Shown here: positions 1-6,741 of the stretch, piece after piece
Numbering within the stretch: position 1 is the first letter of the stretch
Layout of the letters: each line of letters opens with the position of its first letter
From: Candidatus Poribacteria bacterium
GTDB taxonomy: Bacteria > Poribacteria > WGA-4E > WGA-3G
Length of the DNA: 6,939 nucleotides
Direction: 5' to 3'
Assembly (NCBI GenBank): GCA_009845505.1
Contig: VXZL01000571.1
Coordinates: forward strand, 1 to 6,939
Program-made: the position numbers and the translations under genes
Notes under the pieces: model-generated
Told to the model about the DNA's origin: nothing
The model's database searches: none
Seen by the model: only the letters and a program-made list of their open reading frames with translations

Positions 1-1293
1 CTCTGCGCTTTCGACGATTGTACAATAGCGGCGAGGGAAGACGATGTCTGCGTCTCGAAAGGAGCGAAATTTGAAAAAGATTTTCTTATAATTGCGGATA
101 GCGTGCCGATGTCGGGTTGAAACCCTATCAAAGGGTTTCACTTTACGATTAACGATGACATCCAGTGGAAACTCTTGAATGCTAAAAGCAGGGATATGAT
201 GTTCATACTTGTAGTCCTTTTCCCATCTCGGTGCGTCTTCCCATAAATGGATACGACCGAGTTGGATGGGATACGGTGTATTGTTCTCAAAGATGATTGT
301 GTTGCCTTCGGCACGACATCGCAAGCCTCGGTCGTCGCGAACATTGAGTTTGTCAAGATTCTTCTTAAATTCGCATTCATATTCCCATTCATCTTTATAA
401 CCGTTGTTGTCCTTATCCTTTACATTCATCAATGCGATGTGTTTGCTGTTATAGTCCTTGAGAGTAGCTGTATACTCCGTCTCGTCCTCACCAAAGCGGA
501 CTCGGACTTTAACGCGCGTGCCGATGAGGCGTTCGATGAGGCGTTCGTAGCTTTCTTGCTCCAAGTAACTGGTGGATTCGTCTTCAAGTTCTTGAAGTCT
601 TTTTTCAAAGTCGCCGCCTGCTGCGGTTTGGTATGCTTCGTTGTAACTTGATAGTCGTGTTTTCGCGCCTCTCCTGAAACTGTTCCAGACCATGCTAATG
701 GCTTCATCGAGTGCTTCCCTGAGGGCAATGAGCATGTTTCGGATTTTGCGTCCGATTTTGTAGAAGAGGGGTGGATGATAGACGCGTTCAAGTTCCCAGG
801 CACGTTCGCGCAATTCGCTGGCGTTCATTGAGTCAAGATAACGGATGTAAGCAACAATTCCTGCGTCACGTTCCTCGTTGGTGAAGATATAACTTGGTGC
901 GTGCCCGCGTTGACGCGACTCCTCAGAGATGATTTCCATGCCTGTGAACTCAAGTCGCATGGTACCTCGGTACCGCTGTCCATCCTTCATCTGGAAGACG
1001 ACGTATTTGTCAAGCAGTTTCTTTAGGAGTTTGTCTTTCTTAAAAAGTTTGATCAGATACCCGACACTGCTTATCAGAAAGACGAGGACGATAACGCCAA
1101 CGTAGACTTGCGAGTTTGCCCACCAGCTGCGTACCTGTTTCTGTGCTTCCTCGACGACATTTGATTCTTGTCCTATTGCCGGGGGTAAGAGGAAAAACAA
1201 AGCGAAAATTAGGACGAAGATGGATGTATTAATATGAGAGAACCGTAGGCGATGTCCTAAAAGGTTTGGTGTTTTTACGCTTTTAAACATCAT
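1..1293 (-). CDS. Membrane protein of unknown function, 3' end cut by window edge
   Basis: An open frame of 431 codons runs from an ATG at 1293 to base 1 with no stop, so the C-terminus lies outside the window. I do not recognise the family. Visible parts: a hydrophobic stretch at residues 24-41 ending in AIGQE, which resembles a signal peptide; a second hydrophobic helix at about 63-84, followed by a Lys-rich stretch (KLFKKDKLLKK); then a mainly hydrophilic domain. Residues 97-121 (KYVVFQMKDGQRYRGTMRLE) and 257-291 (GTRVKVRVRFGEDETEYTATLK) each look like short beta-strand runs of the Sm/SH3-barrel kind, separated by a charged helical region (about 150-256). The inferred topology is membrane-anchored with a large cytoplasmic part. 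GAGGAG at 1298-1303 is a strong ribosome binding site, 4 nt from the first ATG and 7 nt from the second at 1290, so either may be used. It follows the isomerase by 66 bp. Frame confidence is high; function is unknown. Confidence 0.85.
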   Translation of the reverse strand, partial: MMFKSVKTPNLLGHRLRFSHINTSIFVLIFALFFLLPPAIGQESNVVEEAQKQVRSWWANSQVYVGVIVLVFLISSVGYLIKLFKKDKLLKKLLDKYVVFQMKDGQRYRGTMRLEFTGMEIISEESRQRGHAPSYIFTNEERDAGIVAYIRYLDSMNASELRERAWELERVYHPPLFYKIGRKIRNMLIALREALDEAISMVWNSFRRGAKTRLSSYNEAYQTAAGGDFEKRLQELEDESTSYLEQESYERLIERLIGTRVKVRVRFGEDETEYTATLKDYNSKHIALMNVKDKDNNGYKDEWEYECEFKKNLDKLNVRDDRGLRCRAEGNTIIFENNTPYPIQLGRIHLWEDAPRWEKDYKYEHHIPAFSIQEFPLDVIVNRKVKPFDRVSTRHRHAIRNYKKIFFKFRSFRDADIVFPRRYCTIVESAE

Positions 1294-1297
1294 GTGA

Positions 1298-1303
1298 CTC
1301 CTC
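1298..1303 (-). promoter_or_regulatory. Ribosome binding site of the edge membrane protein gene
   Basis: GAGGAG is read on the minus strand just upstream of two consecutive ATG codons (1293-1291 and 1290-1288). The spacing is 4 nt to the first and 7 nt to the second, which slightly favours the second as the start. The hairpin at 1310-1331 ends only 6 nt upstream of it. Confidence 0.7.
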
Positions 1304-1307
1304 GGAT

Positions 1308-1337
1308 CCGGTGCGGTTAGGAAACCGCACCTACCGG
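1308..1337. repeat. Intergenic hairpin element (GGTGCGGTT / AACCGCACC)
   Basis: A perfect 9-bp inverted repeat, GGTGCGGTT (1310-1318) and AACCGCACC (1323-1331), encloses a 4-nt loop. CCGGT (1308-1312) and ACCGG (1333-1337) form a further complementary pair at the edges. It fills most of the gap between the isomerase stop and the ribosome binding site of the next gene. On the transcribed strand no T-run follows, so it is not a standard intrinsic terminator. The layout suits a dispersed REP-like palindrome or an RNA structure acting on mRNA stability or translation. From memory it resembles a hairpin common between genes in Poribacteria genomes; this is not checked. Confidence 0.75.
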
Positions 1338-1338
1338 A

Positions 1339-1378
1339 ATTAATGGATGCGTTCCTCGATTAATGGATGCGTACTCCG
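1339..1378. repeat. 20-bp tandem duplication across the isomerase stop codon
   Basis: Two adjacent 20-bp units, 1339-1358 and 1359-1378, agree at 17 of 20 positions. Both begin with ATTAATGGATGCGT. On the minus strand, unit 1359-1378 encodes the last residues of the isomerase (ending R-I-H) and its TAA. The other unit repeats a CGCATCCATTAA tail beyond the stop. The simplest reading is a local duplication of the gene end by replication slippage. Confidence 0.8.
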
Positions 1379-2220
1379 TTTTCAGTGGCGATTCGCCGGA
1401 CATTCGCGTTCGCGAGCGGAATCTTCTCCGCGGGGAGGTGTTCTATGAGTCCGTAGCCATCGGGATAAAGTTCATCAAAACGCTTCAGTGCCACGCCGAG
1501 TTCCAATTCGCCTTCACCGGGCACTTCTTCATTCAGGTGAAGGACCAGACCGTTCTGTACGCTAATGTCTTTGATATGTGCCATGGGTGCGACGGGACCC
1601 ATCACGTCAAAAATATGGTTGAGTCTCTCTTCGCTATTATAAACTTGTAATAGCGTTTGAAAATGGTTGACGAAATCCATAACAATGCGAAGTCGGTCGG
1701 AGCCGACACGTTCCACAACTTCTCGACAGATTTCTGGTGAACCCATAATTGAAACGGCATGTGTTTCCATTACGAGTGTCAATTCGTGTTGTTCAGCATG
1801 TGCTGCGATCGGTTTCAGCGTTTCAATCAAGCGTTCCATTGATTCTGGGAGATGATTGTCTCGATGCGATGTCCAAGCACCGTCAGGATTTAGGCTTCCC
1901 GGACGAAACAGGTAGTGGTGCGCGTTGAGAGAAGCCGCAGTTGCCATACCGCGTTGGACGCTTGCGATTGCGGCTTCGCGCACGGCGGCATCTGGGTGAA
2001 AAAGGCATTCCTCATAGGTGATGCCGAATTGCACGAGATCGAAGTTCGCATCTTCTAACATCCGCACGCAGCGCGAGCAGGCATCTGGTGGCACAGTCGG
2101 AATCTCCGCACTGCGGAAATGGAAACTTAAGCCGGTAAATTCCAGTGCCTTAATTTTTTCGATTTCATCCGATGTAAGTGTGCGGAAGTCTCCGCAGAGT
2201 CCAACAACACCAAGTCTCAT
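1360..2220 (-). CDS. Sugar phosphate isomerase/epimerase-type TIM-barrel protein
   Basis: This 286-residue protein matches the xylose isomerase-like / AP endonuclease 2 fold, which uses a metal ion to isomerise or epimerise sugars or related polyols. It starts with a beta strand (RLGVVGLCGDF) and carries the expected four metal ligands at the barrel mouth: E152 (VMETH), D182 (VMDFVNHF), H215 (AHIKD) and E260 (GLIEHLP). The loop PGEGELE (234-240) is also typical of the family. Length is normal and there is no signal peptide, so it is a cytoplasmic enzyme. The start at 2220 is chosen because AAGAAGG lies 9 nt upstream and the fold begins there; a GTG at 2274 would add 18 basic residues with no homologous look. 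It follows the cyclase gene by 66 bp in the same direction. The substrate cannot be read from sequence; inosose, hydroxypyruvate and 3-keto-sugar enzymes share this fold. Confidence 0.88.
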   Translation of the reverse strand: MRLGVVGLCGDFRTLTSDEIEKIKALEFTGLSFHFRSAEIPTVPPDACSRCVRMLEDANFDLVQFGITYEECLFHPDAAVREAAIASVQRGMATAASLNAHHYLFRPGSLNPDGAWTSHRDNHLPESMERLIETLKPIAAHAEQHELTLVMETHAVSIMGSPEICREVVERVGSDRLRIVMDFVNHFQTLLQVYNSEERLNHIFDVMGPVAPMAHIKDISVQNGLVLHLNEEVPGEGELELGVALKRFDELYPDGYGLIEHLPAEKIPLANANVRRIATENGVRIH

Positions 2221-2229
2221 AAAATTATA

Positions 2230-2236
2230 CCTTCTT
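2230..2236 (-). promoter_or_regulatory. Ribosome binding site of the isomerase gene
   Basis: AAGAAGG on the minus strand ends 9 nt before the ATG at 2220. It decides in favour of this start over the upstream in-frame GTG at 2274. Confidence 0.6.
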
Positions 2237-2286
2237 TTTTGTTTTAAACGCAAGACAAAGATGATCTGATGCACGGTTATTTGATT

Positions 2287-5200
2287 TTAAGGAATTGTGC
2301 TATGTCTGCTAACCTCCAACTCCTTTAAAAGATTTCTGGCGCGTTTAAGGTTTTTGGTGTCAAATCCTTCTGTGAACCAAGTATATATCGGCTCCAACAC
2401 TGCATAAGCGTCTTGGTAGCGATTTTGCGCCATCCAGAGTTCGCATAAACTGAGAGCGGCTCGGAGTTCCCAAGATTTCGCGTTTTGTTGCCGTGCGATT
2501 GTCAATGCGTTTTGAAAGTAGTTTTCCGCTTGCTTGGTTGTGGTGCTTTCCTCGTTTGCGGTTTTGCTTTTCTTCGAGAGCATGAGATAGAGCTCGCCTT
2601 GTTGACGGGCGAGTTCGGCGGCGTGGGTTCGCTCTCCGGTTTGATTGACGATAGTGCGTGCGGAGTCAAGGGTCTGCAGGGCTAAACTCAGCTGTCCGGC
2701 ACGTTGGTATGCTTGCGCGAGGCGGGCGAGAAAGAGCGGTAGAAGCATTTCAGCCCGCGTTTTTTTCCATGCTGCGATGCCTTTGCAGATCATGGCTATG
2801 CCTTCTTCTGAACGGTTTTGTTCAGCGAGTACCCATCCTTTCATTACTGTTGCAGCGGCTTCCCATCCAGAGAATCCGTGTTCCTGACATATCGCTAACA
2901 TTTCTGTTGCGGCGGTATTGACGTTTTCTACATTGCCTTCGTACTGATAAAGCACGATTTTAAAATGGAGCAAAACGGCGTCACTAAAAGGATGATTCCT
3001 ATCTTTACCGATCGCCGTGGCTTCATGAAGTCGAGCTTCTGCTTGTGTCGGGTAGCCGAGGCACCACAAGAGCGGTGCGGAATAAGAGAGCAACGTCATC
3101 CCGGGATCTGCGACGTAGTGCAGAAATGTCGGCACTGGGTGGTGTTGGGGTTGATAGAGTTCGAGGCCAGCCTCCAAGTGTTCCCGAGCGGTTTGGAATT
3201 CGCTCAAGTAGTAGAGTGTTGCTCCCAGTGCGCGGCGCGCCTCGACTTCAAAAGCCGGGTCTCCGACCTGCTTAGCAATCGTGAAGCACTGCTGACCGAG
3301 TTCACGTGCTGAGCGCAGCCGTCCCTGTACCAGATGAGATAACCATAACCCAAATAGCACAGGGAACCGGAGGTCTTTTACAGTGGTGTTAACCGAGAAT
3401 TCAGCACCTTCCTGCGAAACGGGTTCTTTGGCTTCGAGTGTATCTAAGAGTTCACGTGCGCGCGTGTAGGCGGTTTCTACCTCCTCAGAGGCATAACCAC
3501 TTGTTGCGATCAAAGCCGTGCCAAGCGTAGTTTGTAGTTCCAATTCTAATTGGGCAGTCGCCTCAAGGTCCTGTATACCGGTGTTCTCGGACAATTGTTC
3601 GAGTGCTGCGAGTCCGTGCCTGATGTGTCGAGCACTTTCGATATTGGCGGAACGTTCTAAGGCACGGTGTCCGGCGTGCTGCCAATAATGGATTGCTTTT
3701 TCGGGGAGTCCAGCCTCTGTGTAGTGATATGCGACCAATTCGGGCTGAGCCCCGTCGCTGATGTTTCCGCTGCTGTCCTGTAAGACCTCAGCAATCTGTT
3801 GATGATACTGCTGCCGTCTGCTTCTCAGCAGAGATTGGTAAGCGGTTTCACGAAGGAGGGGGTGCCTGAAGGTATAGCGTACCTGATTGTCGGATGTCTC
3901 GTTTCGATTGAGGATGTATGCGTTTACTAATTCGCTCAATTGTCTTTTGAGAGATGTGAGGTCGATGGTAGGGTTATTCTCCAGATGGATACCGGAAGCG
4001 ACCTTATAGAGCAATTCGCCTGTCCATTCTCGCCCGAGTGTTGCGCCGAGTTGTACAATTTCTTTTGCGGATCCGAGTTCGTCTAACCGAGCCGTCAGCA
4101 AGTCTTGTAGTGTAACGGGAATGTCTATCGCTTGTGAGTGTGGCGTTGTGTGGTCGGAGACATCAGCAATTAGGGAGAGTGCCCCGCTTTCAAGCACCAT
4201 TTGGGTGAGTTCTTCAACAAACAGCGGAACACCTTCAGTCATTTCGACGATCCGTTTCAATAAATCAGGCGACACTGGCGTGTCACCGGCGACGTGCTGG
4301 ATCATGATTTCCGATTCAGCGGGTGTGAGTGCCGATAGTGGGAGGGTGCTTGCCCATTCAGGACGTAGGAGTTCCTCCAACGCCTCTTTATCAAGCGCAG
4401 CGCCACTGGCATTTCTATCGGGTACCTCTTGTCCGTTTCTGCCATCTTGAGATTGCTCGTTGGATCGGAGGGTTTGCACATTGGAGCGACAGGACAAGAT
4501 TGTGAAGATCCGGGCATTTTCAATGCGTGCGATTAGGAGCGTAAGGAAATCTATGCTTGAGGGGTCGATCCAATGCAGGTCTTCAAGAACAAAAAGTATA
4601 GGTTTCTGTTCAGCCATTTTTAGGAGCACTTGAACAAGGACTTCCAGGGTTTGTTGACGGCGTTGTCTCCGGCTCCAGCCTGAAGGATATGTATCTTGTT
4701 CGACCGGACCTATACCGGTTTCCATCTGCCAAAGACGCACGTTTCCGATTGGACCCAGACCCCAAACGCGTTGCGGGTCTATACCGGTTTCCGTCTGCCT
4801 CTGAATCTCGAAAGGTATTTCAAGCAGTTCGGCAAGGAGCGATAATGTTTGCGTTGTGTTTGCTTGTGCTTCGTTGTCTGAATTTTCCAATCCGAGCGTT
4901 GGGACACTGTAGTCGCGCAGGAGATTCTTGAGTTTATCAAGTCTCATCTCTGCGGTGTCAGTACTTGTAAACTGTACGATGTGTTCTTGAAACAGCGAAA
5001 GGATAGAATAGAGCGGACTATTCTGGTAGTAGGGGGAACATCTTCCCTCTATGATAACTGCTTCTGGATGCCGGTTGACGTATTCTTGGATCACCTGTAT
5101 GCATCGTGATTTTCCGATACCGGCTTCACCTTCAATCAGGAGTGCTTGTCCTTTAGATGCGAGCACTTGTGTCCACCCTTGTTTAAGGCGTTCGACCTCC

Positions 5201-5979
5201 CGATCCCGCCCGATAAACGGGGTCAATCCGCTTTCATTGGCAATATCTAATCGGCTTTGCACTGGGATTTCACCGGAGACTTGATAGATATTTACGGGTT
5301 GTGAGATCCCACGGAGGGGCGCGGCACCGAGAGGTTCGCACTTGAAAAAACCCTCAACCAACTGGTGGGTTGTATCGCCAATAACGATGTTGTTCGGTGC
5401 TGCGAGTTTCTGCATTCTGGCTGCGAGGTTTGGCGTTTTACCGACGATGTCGATTGCTTCGGGCGACCCTTCGTCAGAGATATGCCAAACGACAACAAGT
5501 CCTGTGTCAATGCTGAGGCGTACGCTAATGTTTACGCCGAAGGTGGTGTGGAGATACGGTTTGAGTGTCTCCATAGCGGCGACAATACCGAGTGCAGCTC
5601 TTACGGCGCGGTGTGCAGCGTCTTCATGTGCGATGGGATACCCGAAATAGACGAGGATGCCGTCCCCGAAGTATCGCGCGATGTGTCCGTTTTGTGCTAA
5701 GACGACTTCCATGACACAGGTCCGATAGATCTCTAAAAGATTTCGGAGTTCTTCGGGATCGAGTCTTTCAGTAAATGCGGTGGAGTCCACAATATCACAG
5801 AACAGGACGGTGAGTTGGCGACGTTCGGCACCGTGTGTGAGGGTTGCCTCTACGGCAGGAGTGTCCACAGCTGAAGTTTGGGATATGTCCGGTGCGTCAC
5901 TGAGGGATGCACCGCATTCACCGCAGAATTTGAAGGACGGATTTAGAAATCCACAATTTTCGCAACGTTTGTGCTCCAT
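2287..5979 (-). CDS. Zinc ribbon / class III nucleotide cyclase / AAA+ ATPase / TPR signalling protein
   Basis: A 1230-residue protein. Domains in order: a zinc ribbon with two CxxC pairs (C6, C9, C19, C22); a class III adenylate/guanylate cyclase domain at about 52-235; an ATPase opening with PFIGRDREVERL (254-265), Walker A GEAGIGKS (284-291) and Walker B FVLEDLHWID (463-472); then a winged-helix-like linker and helical TPR-type repeats from about 750 to the end. In the cyclase, D62 and D106 are the metal ligands, D177 fits the base-recognition Asp, and N184 and R188 fit the transition-state pair. The expected product is a cyclic nucleotide, probably cAMP, with the ATPase/TPR part as the sensor or control unit. 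There is no membrane segment. Such fusions are known in multicellular and metagenomic bacteria as predicted ATPase-cyclases. The start at 5979 is the ATG that opens the zinc ribbon; an in-frame TTG at 6024 directly after the upstream stop is less likely. Oddities: an extra segment at about 394-428 and a polar stretch at about 502-540. The gene begins 45 bp after the TPR gene. Confidence 0.9.
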   Translation of the reverse strand: MEHKRCENCGFLNPSFKFCGECGASLSDAPDISQTSAVDTPAVEATLTHGAERRQLTVLFCDIVDSTAFTERLDPEELRNLLEIYRTCVMEVVLAQNGHIARYFGDGILVYFGYPIAHEDAAHRAVRAALGIVAAMETLKPYLHTTFGVNISVRLSIDTGLVVVWHISDEGSPEAIDIVGKTPNLAARMQKLAAPNNIVIGDTTHQLVEGFFKCEPLGAAPLRGISQPVNIYQVSGEIPVQSRLDIANESGLTPFIGRDREVERLKQGWTQVLASKGQALLIEGEAGIGKSRCIQVIQEYVNRHPEAVIIEGRCSPYYQNSPLYSILSLFQEHIVQFTSTDTAEMRLDKLKNLLRDYSVPTLGLENSDNEAQANTTQTLSLLAELLEIPFEIQRQTETGIDPQRVWGLGPIGNVRLWQMETGIGPVEQDTYPSGWSRRQRRQQTLEVLVQVLLKMAEQKPILFVLEDLHWIDPSSIDFLTLLIARIENARIFTILSCRSNVQTLRSNEQSQDGRNGQEVPDRNASGAALDKEALEELLRPEWASTLPLSALTPAESEIMIQHVAGDTPVSPDLLKRIVEMTEGVPLFVEELTQMVLESGALSLIADVSDHTTPHSQAIDIPVTLQDLLTARLDELGSAKEIVQLGATLGREWTGELLYKVASGIHLENNPTIDLTSLKRQLSELVNAYILNRNETSDNQVRYTFRHPLLRETAYQSLLRSRRQQYHQQIAEVLQDSSGNISDGAQPELVAYHYTEAGLPEKAIHYWQHAGHRALERSANIESARHIRHGLAALEQLSENTGIQDLEATAQLELELQTTLGTALIATSGYASEEVETAYTRARELLDTLEAKEPVSQEGAEFSVNTTVKDLRFPVLFGLWLSHLVQGRLRSARELGQQCFTIAKQVGDPAFEVEARRALGATLYYLSEFQTAREHLEAGLELYQPQHHPVPTFLHYVADPGMTLLSYSAPLLWCLGYPTQAEARLHEATAIGKDRNHPFSDAVLLHFKIVLYQYEGNVENVNTAATEMLAICQEHGFSGWEAAATVMKGWVLAEQNRSEEGIAMICKGIAAWKKTRAEMLLPLFLARLAQAYQRAGQLSLALQTLDSARTIVNQTGERTHAAELARQQGELYLMLSKKSKTANEESTTTKQAENYFQNALTIARQQNAKSWELRAALSLCELWMAQNRYQDAYAVLEPIYTWFTEGFDTKNLKRARNLLKELEVSRHSTIP
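4705..4799. repeat. Pair of 26-bp direct repeats inside the ATPase domain
   Basis: Positions 4705-4730 and 4774-4799 match at 23 of 26 bases, and the inner 21 bases differ at only one. The period is 69 bp, exactly 23 codons, so both copies are read in the same frame and give Q-T-E-T-G-I-D-P (395-402) and Q-M-E-T-G-I-G-P (418-425). A weaker third GTTTCCG match occurs at 4741-4747. The segment lies between Walker A and Walker B, where related proteins (as I recall them) pass directly from the helix to the RRQQT motif. Confidence 0.8.
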
Positions 5980-5990
5980 GATATTTTTTG

Positions 5991-5994
5991 TCCT
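5991..5994 (-). promoter_or_regulatory. Weak ribosome binding site of the cyclase gene
   Basis: AGGA on the minus strand lies 11 nt before the ATG at 5979, separated by an A/T-rich spacer. It is short and rather distant, so translation may depend partly on coupling with the TPR gene that ends 45 bp upstream. Confidence 0.4.
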
Positions 5995-6024
5995 GGCACA
6001 AGGTCGGTGAAAGATGATTACCAA

Positions 6025-6741
6025 TTACTTTCTAAACTGATTTAGGTATTCTTCAAGTTCGGCATCACGTGGATCTAACTTGTATGCTTCCTGATAATTA
6101 TCAAGTGCTGTGTCGGTTTTACCGACTTTCATGTAGAAAGAGCCGAGATTCCGATAGGCGACGCTGTGTGTTGGTTTCAAATCTAAGGCGCGATAATAGT
6201 GGTCTCTGGCACGGAGCATATAGGTTTTTGTCTCTCCGATGAGAATGTTGATGGTGATTTCATTCTCCCAACGTTGTCGATACACTTCGCCATCGAGTTG
6301 CCGAGCGTGTTCCTCAATGGCATTAGCAACCGCGGCATCTCGTGTTTTGAAGGTGATGACCCCAGAGGTTGTTTTCGCCGTGGCAAGTTTAAGTTCTGCG
6401 ACTGCTTGGTCGGGTGTTTCCTCTCTGAGTTCTTTTTCCAATGAGGGCCAACTCGGTCCAGCGTATTTGAGACCTTGTTCATAATAAACGGTTCCAAGGT
6501 CGTTATAGATTTCAGCGTTCTCAGGTCGCATCTTTAAGGCTTCACTGTAAAGTTCAATGGCTTGTTTGTATTTCCCGGCGTTGAAGGCATCGGTGGCGTG
6601 AGTGCGAAGTTGTTTAAATTCCTCACTTTCTAAGTTGACAGCGATGCCCAATTCTGCCTTGTCTCTGCCATAGAAATAGATACCACCAATTAAGAGGATG
6701 GCGATGCAAACGGCTATAAGTGTGGGTAGTTGCAGTTTCAT
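6025..6741 (-). CDS. Membrane-anchored TPR protein
   Basis: A 238-residue protein with one N-terminal membrane helix (about 6-24: LPTLIAVCIAILLIGGIYF) followed by G-R-D-K. No cleavage site or lipobox cysteine is visible, so it is probably a tethered protein with the bulk outside the cytoplasm. TPR motifs are clear at about 45-78 (AFNAGKYKQAIELYSEALKMRP), 79-95 and 174-224 (including NLGSFYMKVGKTDTALDNY, then LDP). The array is split by about 75 non-TPR residues (96-172) that contain a TSGVITFKTRDAAVANAI strand-helix segment. TPR arrays bind other proteins; no enzyme motif is present. The gene is directly upstream of the cyclase-ATPase gene and may supply a membrane-side partner for it, which is inferred from position only. 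The start is the only suitable ATG; GGAGG at 6756-6760 is 14 nt away, a long spacing. Confidence 0.85.
   Translation of the reverse strand: MKLQLPTLIAVCIAILLIGGIYFYGRDKAELGIAVNLESEEFKQLRTHATDAFNAGKYKQAIELYSEALKMRPENAEIYNDLGTVYYEQGLKYAGPSWPSLEKELREETPDQAVAELKLATAKTTSGVITFKTRDAAVANAIEEHARQLDGEVYRQRWENEITINILIGETKTYMLRARDHYYRALDLKPTHSVAYRNLGSFYMKVGKTDTALDNYQEAYKLDPRDAELEEYLNQFRK

Noticed and set aside
247..651. Plus-strand open frame with a very hydrophobic predicted product
   Set aside because: It lies wholly antisense to the 1-1293 gene, which has a good start, ribosome binding site and protein-like composition. The hydrophobicity is a by-product of reading a charged protein's codons backwards.
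138..803. Two minus-strand open frames (138-392 and 429-803)
   Set aside because: Both are in a different frame from the uninterrupted 431-codon gene and are low-complexity shadows of it.
964..977. GGTACC twice in 14 bp as a hairpin or site pair
   Set aside because: With a 2-nt gap the stem cannot close, and the sequence is explained by codons for R-Y-R-G-T.
1310..1331. Hairpin as an intrinsic terminator of the isomerase gene
   Set aside because: On the transcribed strand the stem is followed by GGATCCGAGGAG, not a T-run, and the next gene's ribosome binding site begins almost at once.
2224..2229. TATAAT on the minus strand as a -10 box for the isomerase gene
   Set aside because: It ends 3 nt before the ATG, so transcription would start inside the gene. 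It is better explained as the A/T-rich spacer after the ribosome binding site.
2221..2274. Upstream GTG start for the isomerase, adding 18 residues
   Set aside because: The extension is basic and unlike the fold's start, and the ATG at 2220 has a ribosome binding site at good spacing.
4302..5700. Various plus- and minus-strand open frames overlapping the cyclase-ATPase gene
   Set aside because: They are shadows: the 1230-residue frame has clear domains throughout, and none of the overlapping frames has a recognisable motif.
5980..6024. Upstream TTG start for the cyclase, adding 15 residues
   Set aside because: It falls directly against the TPR gene's stop. The ATG at 5979 opens the zinc ribbon.
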